Position numbers and translations under genes: made by a program. A DNA stretch of 64,000 bases from Chryseobacterium sp. Marseille-Q5410 (GTDB lineage Bacteria > Bacteroidota > Bacteroidia > Flavobacteriales > Weeksellaceae), in the NCBI GenBank assembly GCA_946892665.1, contig CAMPOT010000001.1:1240001-1304000 (forward strand), given 5' to 3'. Below the pieces are notes generated by a model. It searched no databases. It saw only the letters and a list, made by a program, of their open reading frames with translations, and was not told where the DNA came from. Position 1 is the first letter of the stretch. Every line of letters starts with the position of its first letter. Of the stretch, positions 18,310 through 27,091 are shown piece after piece.

Positions 18310-20466
18310 ATGAAAAATATAAAAATCTCAGCACTTTTTCTAATTTTAGGAAGTATTTCCCTGAACGCACAATCATTAAAATCTCCCGATGGAAAATTTG
18401 AAATGAACTTTCAACTTAAAAATGGAGTTCCATTTTATAACTTAAAATACCAAGGAAAAACCGTTGTTGAAGACTCCAAACTGGGTTTGAGATTACTTCG
18501 TGATGGCGATATTCAGTTCGCTTCCGAAATTGAAAATAAAGACCAAAAAGGAAATAATTTAGACTCAGGATTTACCAAAACTGATGAAAAATTCGACTCA
18601 AAAAATGAGAGCTGGAATCCAATCATGGGCGAGAAAAAATCGTATGTAAATCACTACAACGAACTTGCTGTAACGCTTAATCAGGAAGCGAAAGATCGTT
18701 ATATTGTGCTGAAATTCAGATTGTTTAATGATGGACTTGGTTTCAGGTATGAATTTCCGCAACAGAAAAATCTAAACTATTTTATCATTAAAGAAGAAGA
18801 CTCCGAAATCGATTTGCCAACCGATATGAAAGCTTGGTGGCTCGCCGGAGATTACGATTCGCAAGAATACCAAAACCAAACCAGCAAACTTTCGGAAATT
18901 CCAGCAAAATGGCCTACTTCCTATGAGGGAAATGCTTCGCAAACTTTAATTAAAAATGCCGTGCAAACTCCTCTAATGCTTAAAAAAGAAGGAAAAGATC
19001 AATTGTACGTAAACATTGCAGAAGCTGCGGTGATCAATTATCCGGCTTCCAATTTAGAATTGGATGCGACTCAATTTAAGTTTAAAACCCACTTAACTCC
19101 CGATGCTCAAGGTGCAAAAGGTTATATGCAAACTCCGGCGGTTTCTCCGTGGCGAACAATCATTGCGTCCCCAAAAGCAGAAGAAGTTTTGGCTTCGAAA
19201 ATGCTTTTCAACCTCAATGAGCCAACTCAATATAAAGATACATCCTTCATTAAACCAACCAAATACATGGGTGTTTGGTGGGAAATGATTATCGGAAAAT
19301 CTCAGTGGGCTTATTCCACAGCCGATAACGTACATATCGGAAAAACTGATTTTTCTAAACTCACCCCGAACGGAAATCACGCTGCCAACAATACCAAAGT
19401 GAAAGAGTACATCGATTTTGCAGCAGCAAATGGTTTCGATGCACTGCTCATCGAAGGGTGGAATGTGGGCTGGGAAGACTGGTTCGGACATAGCAAAGAA
19501 TTTGTATTTGATTTCGTGACGCCCTATTCGGATTTTGACATTAAAATGTTAAATGATTATGCTCATTCAAAAGGGATGAAATTAATGATGCATCACGAAA
19601 CTTCCGGTTCGGCAACCAACTATGAAAGATGGGCAGATGATGCTTTCAAATTGATGAATAGATATCAATACGACGCTGTAAAAACCGGTTATGTAGGAAA
19701 CATCATTCCGAGAGGGGAACATCATTATTCGCAATGGACGATCAATCACTATTTAAGAATTGCCGAAAAAGCCAACGATTATAAAATCATGGTTAATTCT
19801 CATGAATCCGTTCGCCCAACTGGTCTTAACAGAACTTACCCAAACTGGATCGCCGCTGAAGCCGCACGTGGAACTGAGTTTGAAGCTTTTGGAGGAAACA
19901 ATCCAGATCACCAAACCATTTTGCCATTTACCCGATTTATGGGCGGCCCAATGGATTATACACCGGGAATTTTCCAGACCAAATTAGATTATTATTTCCC
20001 TGGCGATAAGCGCTTTGTGAAAACAACCTTGGCAAAGCAGTTGGCGCTGTATGTAGTGATGTATTCTCCGCTACAGATGGCCGCAGATTTACCTGAAAAC
20101 TACGCTAAACACATGGATGCATTTCAGTTTATCAAAGACGTTGCTCTAGATTGGGACGATACGGTGATTCTAGCAGCAGAACCAGGCGATTATATTCACA
20201 CTGCGCGTAAAGCTAAAGGAAAAGACGAATGGTTTGTTGGTGGAATTACCGATGAAAATGCAAGAAACTTCACAGTAGATTTTTCTTTCCTTCCAAAAGG
20301 GAAAAAATATGAAGCGACAGTGTACGCAGATGGCGATAATGCAGACTATATCGACAATCCACAGTCTTACAAAATCTATAAAAAAACAGTAACAAGCGCT
20401 TCCAAACTTCCGATGAAACTCGTGAGGAGCGGTGGATATGCAATTTCTGTGAAGGCCGTAAATTAA
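18310..20466 (+). CDS. susB: Glycoside hydrolase family 97 alpha-glucosidase, SusB-type
   Basis: The 718-residue secreted enzyme (signal MKNIKISALFLILGSISLNA) hydrolyses alpha-glucosides from the non-reducing end. It has the GH97 N-terminal beta-sandwich, a TIM barrel and a C-terminal beta domain. The acidic residues E382 (IEGWNVGWEDW), E430 (HHETSG), E499 (NSHESVRPTG), E517 and E523 (EAARGTEFEAF) line up, nine positions lower, with the catalytic and calcium-binding Glu391, Glu439, Glu508, Glu526 and Glu532 of Bacteroides SusB as I remember them. This marks the inverting alpha-glucosidase subgroup rather than retaining alpha-galactosidases. It follows the sus operon after a terminator. Confidence 0.93.
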   Translation: MKNIKISALFLILGSISLNAQSLKSPDGKFEMNFQLKNGVPFYNLKYQGKTVVEDSKLGLRLLRDGDIQFASEIENKDQKGNNLDSGFTKTDEKFDSKNESWNPIMGEKKSYVNHYNELAVTLNQEAKDRYIVLKFRLFNDGLGFRYEFPQQKNLNYFIIKEEDSEIDLPTDMKAWWLAGDYDSQEYQNQTSKLSEIPAKWPTSYEGNASQTLIKNAVQTPLMLKKEGKDQLYVNIAEAAVINYPASNLELDATQFKFKTHLTPDAQGAKGYMQTPAVSPWRTIIASPKAEEVLASKMLFNLNEPTQYKDTSFIKPTKYMGVWWEMIIGKSQWAYSTADNVHIGKTDFSKLTPNGNHAANNTKVKEYIDFAAANGFDALLIEGWNVGWEDWFGHSKEFVFDFVTPYSDFDIKMLNDYAHSKGMKLMMHHETSGSATNYERWADDAFKLMNRYQYDAVKTGYVGNIIPRGEHHYSQWTINHYLRIAEKANDYKIMVNSHESVRPTGLNRTYPNWIAAEAARGTEFEAFGGNNPDHQTILPFTRFMGGPMDYTPGIFQTKLDYYFPGDKRFVKTTLAKQLALYVVMYSPLQMAADLPENYAKHMDAFQFIKDVALDWDDTVILAAEPGDYIHTARKAKGKDEWFVGGITDENARNFTVDFSFLPKGKKYEATVYADGDNADYIDNPQSYKIYKKTVTSASKLPMKLVRSGGYAISVKAVN

Positions 20467-20653
20467 ATTTTTTAGGAGCTTAATCCCGCTGTCCGCTATA
20501 TCTTTTGTTCCGCTGCGCTGCACAAAAGGATGTCGCTTCCATCGGGGCTAGTGAAAGCTTTGTGAACATTGGCGCTCGCTACGCTCGCGCCAAACCCATT
20601 ATCAACCAACCTTGTCAGGGCTCAATCCCTGACAGGGTTTTTAAAGCAAAAAA
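20467..20653 (+). repeat. GC-rich structured element between susB and susA
   Basis: The interval is visibly richer in G and C than the flanks and is full of self-complementary sequence. One hairpin is cttttgt/acaaaag (20502-20508 with 20522-20528). Another is ggcgc/gcgcc (20571-20575 with 20587-20591), enclosing the direct repeat gctcgc-tac-gctcgc. The third is the 11-pair stem at 20610-20637. The segment with ccgctgcgctgcacaaaagg and gatgtcgcttccatcggggc resembles an interspersed sequence I associate with many Flavobacterium and Chryseobacterium genomes. Copy number cannot be tested from one window. Confidence 0.55.
20610..20642 (+). terminator. Terminator-like hairpin just upstream of susA
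   Basis: Stem 20610-20620 with 20627-20637, 11 pairs with one wobble, a 6-base loop and a following TTTTT. It lies only 12 bases before the susA ATG, so it either ends susB transcripts or forms part of the susA leader. Confidence 0.6.
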
Positions 20654-22513
20654 ATGAAAAAACTCTCAGTACTTTTTCTGCTCGTTTCCGTAATCACTTT
20701 CGCCCAAATCCAAAAGGTGGAACCCGCTTTCTGGTGGAAGGGTATGAAAAATCCGGAACTCCAAATTTTGGTTTATGGAAAGGATATTTCCAAATATACG
20801 GTAGAACTTTCTGATAAAATCCAAGTTAAAAATCTTACCAAAACTGAAAATCCAAATTATGTATTCATCACCGTGAATACCAATGAAATCAACAGTTCTC
20901 TCTTTAAAATAAATTTTAAAGAAAACAATAAAACCGTTTATTCCTACAATTACGAACTCAAGAATAGAAAACCCAATTCTGCCAACAGATCTTCATACTC
21001 TTCGAAAGATGTGATGTATCTTATTATGCCCGATCGGTTTGCGAACGGAAATCCTTCCAATGATTCTCAAAAAAATCTTACCGATAAAGCAAATAGGAAC
21101 GAACCGAGTGGAAGACATGGTGGCGATTTGCGGGGGATTATCAATAATCTTGATTATCTTCAAAATCTGGGTGCAACTGCACTTTGGCTGACTCCGGTGA
21201 ACGAAGACAATGAAAAAAGAACGTCCTACCACGGCTATGCACAAACTGATCTGTACCAAATCGATGGTCGGTACGGAACCAACGAAGAATATCTGGAACT
21301 TTCTCAAGCACTCCAAAAACGTGGAATGAAACTCGTTCAGGATTATGTGACTAATCACTGGGGAATTTCGCACTGGCTTATTCAGGATTTACCAACCAAA
21401 GATTGGATTCACCAATTTCCGGATGGCGAAGGGAAGTATGGTTTCAAAAGATCCAACTACAGAACCACTTCACAGTTTGATACGAATGTCGCTGATATCG
21501 ATAAAAATGAAGCATTAAACGGTTGGTTCGATACCACAATGCCAGATCTGAATCAAAGTAATCCGTTGGTTTTAAAATATTTAACCCAAAACGCAATTTG
21601 GTGGATTGAATATGCGGAACTCGGCGGTTTACGCGTTGACACGTATCCGTACAACGACAAATTAGCGATGGCAAAATGGGCAAAAGCCATCACTGACGAA
21701 TATCCAAATTTCAATATCGTGGGCGAAGCTTGGATGTACAATCCGGCACATATTTCTTATTGGCAAAAAAATTCAAAGATTGCCGAGATTGATGGCTATA
21801 ATTCCAATTTACCGGCAGTGATGGATTTTACTTTGTACACCGATTTGACTTCTGCATTGAAAGAAGAAGATGGTTGGGACAAAGGCATGATTAAGATTTA
21901 CAATTCCTTCGGAAACGATTTTCTTTATCCCGACATCAATAACATTTTGGTCTTTTTTGAAAACCATGATACCGAAAGATTCAATGAAATTTTCAATGGA
22001 GATTCCAGGTACTACAAAATGGCACTAACTTTAATTTCCACCGTTCGGGGGATTCCGCAGATTTATTATGGTTCCGAAATTGGGATGCGTGGCGACAAAA
22101 ATAAAGGCGGTGATGCCGATATCCGAAGAGATTTTCCGGGTGGATGGAAAGGAGATGCACAAAATGCATTCAACCCGAAAACTCAAACTCCGGAGCAACA
22201 GGATTTCTACAATTTTACTCAAAAAATATTGAATTGGAGAAAAGGAAAACAAGTGATTCACACAGGAAAGACCAAGCATTATATGCCAAAAGAAAAGGTT
22301 TATGTGTATTTTCGTTACGATGAAAAAGAAAAAGTAATGGTCGTTTTAAACAATAATGAAAAAGATCAAACTCTCGATTTAAGCCGTTTCGCGGAATCTT
22401 TATCGGACGTTTCTGCAGGAAAGGATGTGATTTCCGGGAAGGATTTTTCGGTAAGTCCACAAAATAAACTCACCGTTTCAGGAAAATCTTCTTTAATTTT
22501 AGAGCTCAATTAA
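20654..22513 (+). CDS. susA: Glycoside hydrolase family 13 amylase, SusA/neopullulanase-like
   Basis: The 619-residue enzyme has a signal peptide (KKLSVLFLLVSVITFAQ), an N-terminal cyclomaltodextrinase-type domain, the GH13 barrel and a short C-terminal beta domain. The barrel starts at VMYLIMPDRFANGNP. The catalytic triad is visible: nucleophile Asp329 in GLRVDTYPYN, acid/base Glu358 in VGEAWMYN, and transition-state Asp439 in FFENHDTERF. GH13 enzymes of this type cut alpha-1,4 bonds in starch, pullulan or cyclodextrins with retention. With SusB it would degrade oligosaccharides delivered by SusCD. The exact specificity cannot be read. Confidence 0.92.
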   Translation: MKKLSVLFLLVSVITFAQIQKVEPAFWWKGMKNPELQILVYGKDISKYTVELSDKIQVKNLTKTENPNYVFITVNTNEINSSLFKINFKENNKTVYSYNYELKNRKPNSANRSSYSSKDVMYLIMPDRFANGNPSNDSQKNLTDKANRNEPSGRHGGDLRGIINNLDYLQNLGATALWLTPVNEDNEKRTSYHGYAQTDLYQIDGRYGTNEEYLELSQALQKRGMKLVQDYVTNHWGISHWLIQDLPTKDWIHQFPDGEGKYGFKRSNYRTTSQFDTNVADIDKNEALNGWFDTTMPDLNQSNPLVLKYLTQNAIWWIEYAELGGLRVDTYPYNDKLAMAKWAKAITDEYPNFNIVGEAWMYNPAHISYWQKNSKIAEIDGYNSNLPAVMDFTLYTDLTSALKEEDGWDKGMIKIYNSFGNDFLYPDINNILVFFENHDTERFNEIFNGDSRYYKMALTLISTVRGIPQIYYGSEIGMRGDKNKGGDADIRRDFPGGWKGDAQNAFNPKTQTPEQQDFYNFTQKILNWRKGKQVIHTGKTKHYMPKEKVYVYFRYDEKEKVMVVLNNNEKDQTLDLSRFAESLSDVSAGKDVISGKDFSVSPQNKLTVSGKSSLILELN

Positions 22514-22637
22514 AATTGTAATAGGAGTTTTCTTTCTTTTAAAGATAAAATTTTTTTACCTTCAAAAAGAGAAAAATCAAAAAAAAGGACCCACCTTGTC
22601 TTTTGTGTTTATTAAAAGTAAAATAAAACCCATCACT

Positions 22638-23165
22638 ATGAAAAAACTAACATTAATTGGAATACTATTATTGATTTTCAATTTTTCCGTAACAGTTTTC
22701 GCACAAAATAAAGGTTTTTACGAAAACGTACAGAAGAAAAATGTCGCTAAAGTTCTCGACGATTTGAATGCTTTTGCGGCAGCAGCAGATTATAAGAATT
22801 ACTTCGATCTTTATGCCGAAGAATCTACTTTCATTGGTACCGACGCCACAGAAGTATGGAATAAAAAAGAATTCATGGTTTGGGCAAAGCCGTTTTTCGA
22901 TAGTGGCAAAGCGTGGAATTTCACTTCCCTGAAAAGAAATATTACCTTTAGCAAAGATGGCACTTATGCTTGGTTTGATGAGGTTTTAGATACTCAAATG
23001 AAAATCTGCCGCGGTTCCGGAGTTCTGGAAAAAATTGGTGGCAAATGGAAAATCCGCCAATACGTTCTTTCCATGACGATTCCCAACGACAACGTAGACC
23101 AAGTTACCAAAATCAAAGCATCTGCAGAAGATGCCTACATCAACCAACTCAAAACTCAAAAATAA
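22638..23165 (+). CDS. Secreted NTF2/SnoaL-like protein
   Basis: From the ATG at 22638 the protein has 175 residues with a signal peptide ending VTVFAQ. Mature residues contain VLDDLNAFAAAADYKNYFDL, YAEESTFIGTDATEVWNKKE and GSGVLEKIGGKWKIRQYVLS, the typical cone fold of NTF2-like/SnoaL-like proteins. The frame could extend to 22596, but only the chosen start gives a signal peptide. Such proteins may be binding or small enzyme domains. Its place between susA and the sugar transporter suggests a role in the same locus, but no function can be assigned. Confidence 0.82.
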   Translation: MKKLTLIGILLLIFNFSVTVFAQNKGFYENVQKKNVAKVLDDLNAFAAAADYKNYFDLYAEESTFIGTDATEVWNKKEFMVWAKPFFDSGKAWNFTSLKRNITFSKDGTYAWFDEVLDTQMKICRGSGVLEKIGGKWKIRQYVLSMTIPNDNVDQVTKIKASAEDAYINQLKTQK

Positions 23166-23177
23166 TCTAAAAAAACA

Positions 23178-23214
23178 CTTCAAACTTCATAAATCATCCT
23201 TCAAACTTCATAAA
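23178..23214 (+). repeat. 16-base direct repeat before the MFS gene
   Basis: The sequence cttcaaacttcataaa occurs at 23178-23193 and 23199-23214, a 21-base period, ending 4 bases before the transporter start codon. Two turns of helix spacing could suit a regulator, but a slippage duplication is equally possible. Confidence 0.6.
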
Positions 23215-23218
23215 AGTT

Positions 23219-24601
23219 ATGGCAAAAAAAATAAAACCCAACCTCAGTATCGCTCAAATTATCAACATGAGTATGGGATTTCTCGGAATCCAAATGGCAT
23301 TTGGTCTGCAGAACGGAAATGCAAGTAGAATCCTGGCTAATCTTGGAGCCGATGTACATGAGCTTTCTTGGTTCTGGTTGGTAGCGCCTATTACGGGCTT
23401 AATTGTACAGCCTATTATCGGTCACATGGGTGATAATACTTGGAGTCCCCTCGGACGTAGAAAGCCTTATTTTTTAATTGGAGCAGTTCTTTGCGCAATC
23501 GGTTTGGTGCTACTTCCCAATGCAGCTTCAGTAACCAATTTGATTGCAGCTAATGTTTTATTGTTAGCAGTTATTTTCCTGGCGATGATGGATTTTTCAG
23601 TGAATATTGCGATGGAACCTTTCAGAGCACTGGTTGGGGATATGTTGCCGAAACATCAGGGAACTATAGGATTTTCTGTACAAACTATTTTGATCGGTAT
23701 TGGAGCTGTAATCGGTTCCGAAATGCCCAATTGGCTCACCAAAATTGGTGTTTCCAATGTTGCTGAAAAAGGTTTTGTTGCAGATAATGTGATTTACGCA
23801 TTTTATATCGGTGCAGCCGTACTTCTTTTATCTATTTTATATACTATTTTCACTACCAGAGAATACTCCCCTAAGGAATTTGCTGATTTTTCCGATGATA
23901 ATAAAGAGCCGGAACACTCCAAATTCATGGATATTTTCAAGGATTTTGCGACCATTCCTCCTTTGATGAAGAAGTTAGGTGCCGTTCAATTCTTCTCTTG
24001 GTTTGCTTTGTTTACCATGTGGGTTTTTACCACCAGTGCTTTGGCTACCCATCATTTTGGTTTAGCACCGGATGATACCCACTCTGATGCGTTCAATAAG
24101 GCGGGAAATCTTACGGGGCATTTATTCGGGTTGTACAATCTGTTTGCCATTCCTTTCGCATTTCTTCTTACCCCAATTGCCAAGGCGATTGGCAAAAAAC
24201 AAACGCACGCTTTGGCTTTATTTGCCGGTGGTTTGGGTTTAATTTCTATGTTTTTCATTAAAGATACCGGAATGTTGTGGATATCGATGGCTGGTTTAGG
24301 TTTTGCTTGGGCAAGTATTCTCGCAATGCCTTATGCAATGTTGATTGACGCTATACCACAGAGAAAAATGGGCGTTTATATGGGAATCTTCAATTTCTTT
24401 ATCGTGATTCCACAAATTTTCAATGGTATCTTCGGAGGCCCAATTGTGAAAAATCTCTTCGGCAATATGGCCATCGATTATGTAGTAGTAGGAGGGATAT
24501 GCATGATTGTGGCAGCTGCCGTAACAATGTTTTTAATTAAAGATGAAACCCCCGAAACTCCGAAAGAAATTGAGGAAGAAATTCAGCAGATCCATTTCTA
24601 A
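23219..24601 (+). CDS. MFS sugar transporter (SLC45/maltose-permease-like)
   Basis: 460 residues with about twelve hydrophobic segments. The start includes INMSMGFLGIQMAFGLQNGN and ASRILANLGAD. The loop GHMGDNTWSPLGRRKPYFLI matches the MFS loop signature G-x3-D-x5-R-x-G-R-R as seen in plant sucrose/SLC45-type and bacterial maltose transporters. The second half has the related MLIDAIPQRKMGVYMGIFN. It probably imports maltose or maltodextrin released by SusA and SusB, acting in the inner membrane. It begins 53 bases after the NTF2-like gene. Confidence 0.88.
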   Translation: MAKKIKPNLSIAQIINMSMGFLGIQMAFGLQNGNASRILANLGADVHELSWFWLVAPITGLIVQPIIGHMGDNTWSPLGRRKPYFLIGAVLCAIGLVLLPNAASVTNLIAANVLLLAVIFLAMMDFSVNIAMEPFRALVGDMLPKHQGTIGFSVQTILIGIGAVIGSEMPNWLTKIGVSNVAEKGFVADNVIYAFYIGAAVLLLSILYTIFTTREYSPKEFADFSDDNKEPEHSKFMDIFKDFATIPPLMKKLGAVQFFSWFALFTMWVFTTSALATHHFGLAPDDTHSDAFNKAGNLTGHLFGLYNLFAIPFAFLLTPIAKAIGKKQTHALALFAGGLGLISMFFIKDTGMLWISMAGLGFAWASILAMPYAMLIDAIPQRKMGVYMGIFNFFIVIPQIFNGIFGGPIVKNLFGNMAIDYVVVGGICMIVAAAVTMFLIKDETPETPKEIEEEIQQIHF

Positions 24602-24635
24602 GATCCATCTTTAAATTAAATTAACCTACTTTTAT

Positions 24636-24675
24636 ACTCCTTAAAGCCTCAGAAACTTTAAGGATTTTTGTTTTT
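24636..24675 (+). terminator. Rho-independent terminator after the MFS gene
   Basis: Perfect 9-pair stem tccttaaag (24638-24646) with ctttaagga (24656-24664), followed by tttttgtttttt. It closes the starch locus just before the SLC10-like gene. Confidence 0.85.
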
Positions 24676-24695
24676 TAAACTTTCAAACAAAGCAA

Positions 24696-25673
24696 ATGTT
24701 TAAGATTTTCAACAAACAGAATACATTTCTTCTCCTTTTGGGATCGATGGTTTTGCTCGCCAAATTCTTTCCGTTCCGGCCGGCATACAACCAATGGGTC
24801 CCGTTATCTGATTTTATCGATTGGGGAATTGCAGGGATATTTCTGTTATATGGGCTCAAGCTGAATCTTAAAGAAGTTGTAAAAGACGTCTCCAACTGGA
24901 AACTTCATCTTTTAATTCAATCCGCAACTTTTCTCCTTTTTCCTTTCTTGGTGCTTATTTTTTATCCCGCCTTTCGAGAAACTGCTTATTTCGGCATTTG
25001 GTTATCAGTATTTTTTCTGGCAAGTCTTCCGTCCACCGTTTCATCATCTGTGGTGATGGTTTCTATCGCCAAAGGGAATGTTACATCTGCGATTTTCAAT
25101 GCCTCGATTTCCGGCCTTATCGGAATTGTGATGACGCCACTTTTGATGGGTTTTTTCTTAAATGCAAACACTGAAAGTGCCGACAAAACCGAAATCGTTG
25201 AGCAGTTGCTCCTCAAAGTTCTGCTGCCGATTGTTATCGGTATTGTGCTTAATCCTTTTTTCAAAAAATGGATTACCAGGTATTCCAATATCATTTCAGA
25301 ATTCGATCGTCTCATCATTCTGTTGATTGTTTACGAAAGTTTTTCAACCGCATTTATCGATAATATTTTTGCTCCAGTTCCTGGATTTGTGTTTTTGGTA
25401 TTGACGGCCAGTGTCGTTGCTTTATTCTTCATGGTTTATCATATCACTAAATTTGTTGCCAGGAAGATGGGATTTCAGCTCGAAGAAATCATCACTGCAT
25501 CCTTTTGCGGTTCCAAAAAATCCTTGGTTCATGGCAGTTTGTTTCTGCTTGTCTTAGGAATTCCGGATGATCAGAAAGTACTTTTCCTCTTGCCAGTAAT
25601 GATTTACCACAGTTTTCAATTGTTTTATGTAAGTTGGCTTGCCAATAAAATCGCACAAAGAAAACCCCAATAA
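24696..25673 (+). CDS. Bile acid:sodium symporter family protein (SLC10A7-like)
   Basis: 325 residues, about ten hydrophobic helices, starting with MFKIFNKQNTFLLLLGSMVL. Motifs ASLPSTVSSSVVMVSIAKGN (crossing segment 1) and ITASFCGSKKSLVHGSLFLL (crossing segment 2) match the SLC10A7-like branch of the BASS family. Members move organic anions or are uncharacterised; the substrate here is unknown. The start lies 20 bases after the terminator, so it needs its own promoter, which I could not place. Confidence 0.87.
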   Translation: MFKIFNKQNTFLLLLGSMVLLAKFFPFRPAYNQWVPLSDFIDWGIAGIFLLYGLKLNLKEVVKDVSNWKLHLLIQSATFLLFPFLVLIFYPAFRETAYFGIWLSVFFLASLPSTVSSSVVMVSIAKGNVTSAIFNASISGLIGIVMTPLLMGFFLNANTESADKTEIVEQLLLKVLLPIVIGIVLNPFFKKWITRYSNIISEFDRLIILLIVYESFSTAFIDNIFAPVPGFVFLVLTASVVALFFMVYHITKFVARKMGFQLEEIITASFCGSKKSLVHGSLFLLVLGIPDDQKVLFLLPVMIYHSFQLFYVSWLANKIAQRKPQ

Positions 25674-25734
25674 TTGTACATATGAGTAAGAATCTTAGTT
25701 ATCCTAGGTCAATCATTCTCCAACTTATAAATGT

Positions 25735-25742
25735 TAGTTTTG
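25735..25742 (+). promoter_or_regulatory. -7 box of the pirin gene
   Basis: TAGTTTTG, 30 bases before the chosen pirin ATG. It lies inside the longest open frame's first codons, which argues for the start at 25773. Confidence 0.45.
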
Positions 25743-25772
25743 TATCGTTATAAGTCATTAAAATTATTCATT

Positions 25773-26486
25773 ATGAAAACAATATATCATCCAGCAAATT
25801 CAAGAGGTTTTGCAGATCACGGTTGGTTGAAATCTCATCATACCTTCAGTTTTGCGAATTATTACAACCCTGAAAGAATGCATTTCGGCGCGCTTCGCGT
25901 GCTCAACGATGATCAGGTTGCTTCCGGAATGGGATTTGGAACCCATCCACACCGCGATATGGAAATTATTTCCATTCCGTTAGAAGGCGATTTGGAGCAT
26001 AAAGATTCCATGGGAACCACCGCTGTTATCAAAAAAGGTGAAATCCAGGTGATGAGTGCCGGGACAGGAGTAATGCACAGTGAATACAATAAAAACAAAG
26101 ATGAATTGGTGAAATTCCTTCAGATTTGGGTGATTCCGAATAAGATGAATGTTACCCCGCGTTATGACCAAATCAGCATTAAAGAAAACCAGAAGATCAA
26201 CGACTTCCAGCAAATTCTATCTCCCAATAGTGAAGATGAAGGCGTGTGGATTCATCAAAATGCATGGTTCAATATGGCTAATTTCGAAGCGGGAAACGCC
26301 AAAGAATACAAAATTCACCAGCCTGGAAATGGAGTGTACATTTTCGTACTAAAAGGTTCCGCTAAAATTGAAGATCAGATTTTAGGAACCCGCGATGGAT
26401 TTGGTATTTGGGAGACCGAAAGTTTCACTTTAGAAGCATTGGAAAATTCTGAGATTTTATTGATGGAAGTTCCAATGAATATTTAA
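25773..26486 (+). CDS. Pirin family protein (YhhW-like quercetinase)
   Basis: The 237-residue bicupin starts MKTIYHPANSRGFADHGWLK. Metal ligands of the pirin N-cupin are visible: His pair in THPHRDMEIISIPLEGDLEH, and MSAGTGVMHSEYN. YhhW-type pirins can act as quercetin 2,3-dioxygenases; others are regulators or of unknown role. The 14-codon upstream extension overlaps the -7 box and lacks family similarity. It is followed 31 bases later by the FMN reductase gene, so the two may form a redox-related pair. Confidence 0.9.
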   Translation: MKTIYHPANSRGFADHGWLKSHHTFSFANYYNPERMHFGALRVLNDDQVASGMGFGTHPHRDMEIISIPLEGDLEHKDSMGTTAVIKKGEIQVMSAGTGVMHSEYNKNKDELVKFLQIWVIPNKMNVTPRYDQISIKENQKINDFQQILSPNSEDEGVWIHQNAWFNMANFEAGNAKEYKIHQPGNGVYIFVLKGSAKIEDQILGTRDGFGIWETESFTLEALENSEILLMEVPMNI

Positions 26487-26517
26487 AATTACTATCTTTA
26501 AAAAAAAATTTAAAACA

Positions 26518-27054
26518 ATGAAAATACTCGCTTTTGCAGGAAGCAATTCTACCGTTTCAATCAACAAGAAACTAGTAACCTTTGCTTCTACATTTTTCTC
26601 GGAAAATGAGGTGGAAATTTTAGATTTAAATGATTATGAAATGCCTATCTACAAAAGAGAAATCGAACTGGAAGCCGGCATTCCACAATCCGCAAAAGAT
26701 TTCGCTGCGAAGATCGATGCTTCTGATTTGATTTTGCTTTCCACTCCGGAAAACAACGGAAACTTTCCGGCTGTTTTCAAAAACTTAATGGATTGGATGT
26801 CGCGCATCAAAGGCAGAAAAATCTTTGGTGAAAAAAGCATGTTCCTCATGGCAACTTCCGACGGAGCAAGAGGTGGAGCGAGTGTTTTGGAAATCGCCCA
26901 AAAAAGATTCCCATTCGATGGAGCGCAAGTTTTAGAGGTTTTCTCGTTGCCTAAATTCAGAGAATCTTTTGAAGAGGGAAAAGGAATTATCGATGAAGAG
27001 AAAAAAGCAGAATTTGAGGAAAAAGTAGCGGTGGTAAAAACTCATTTTGCTTAA
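26518..27054 (+). CDS. NADPH-dependent FMN reductase family protein
   Basis: 178 residues with the flavodoxin-like fold of FMN_red proteins. The phosphate-binding loop AGSNSTVSINKKL is at the N-terminus, and STPENNGNFPAVFKNLMDWM matches the flavin-contact P-E-Y/N-N-G-x-x-P segment. Such proteins reduce free FMN, quinones or azo dyes using NAD(P)H. It probably shares a transcript with pirin and ends at a strong terminator. Confidence 0.9.
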   Translation: MKILAFAGSNSTVSINKKLVTFASTFFSENEVEILDLNDYEMPIYKREIELEAGIPQSAKDFAAKIDASDLILLSTPENNGNFPAVFKNLMDWMSRIKGRKIFGEKSMFLMATSDGARGGASVLEIAQKRFPFDGAQVLEVFSLPKFRESFEEGKGIIDEEKKAEFEEKVAVVKTHFA

Positions 27055-27055
27055 C

Positions 27056-27091
27056 AAAAAAAAAGCGTTCAAAATCTGAACGCTTTTTTTA
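27056..27091. terminator. Bidirectional terminator between convergent genes
   Basis: Stem agcgttca (27064-27071) with tgaacgct (27077-27084), A-run before and T-run after, serving the FMN reductase gene on the plus strand and the 27089-27625 gene on the minus strand. Confidence 0.85.

Noticed and set aside
23178-23214. Possible CRISPR-like repeat
   Set aside because: Only two copies with a 5-base gap; no array, no cas genes in the window.
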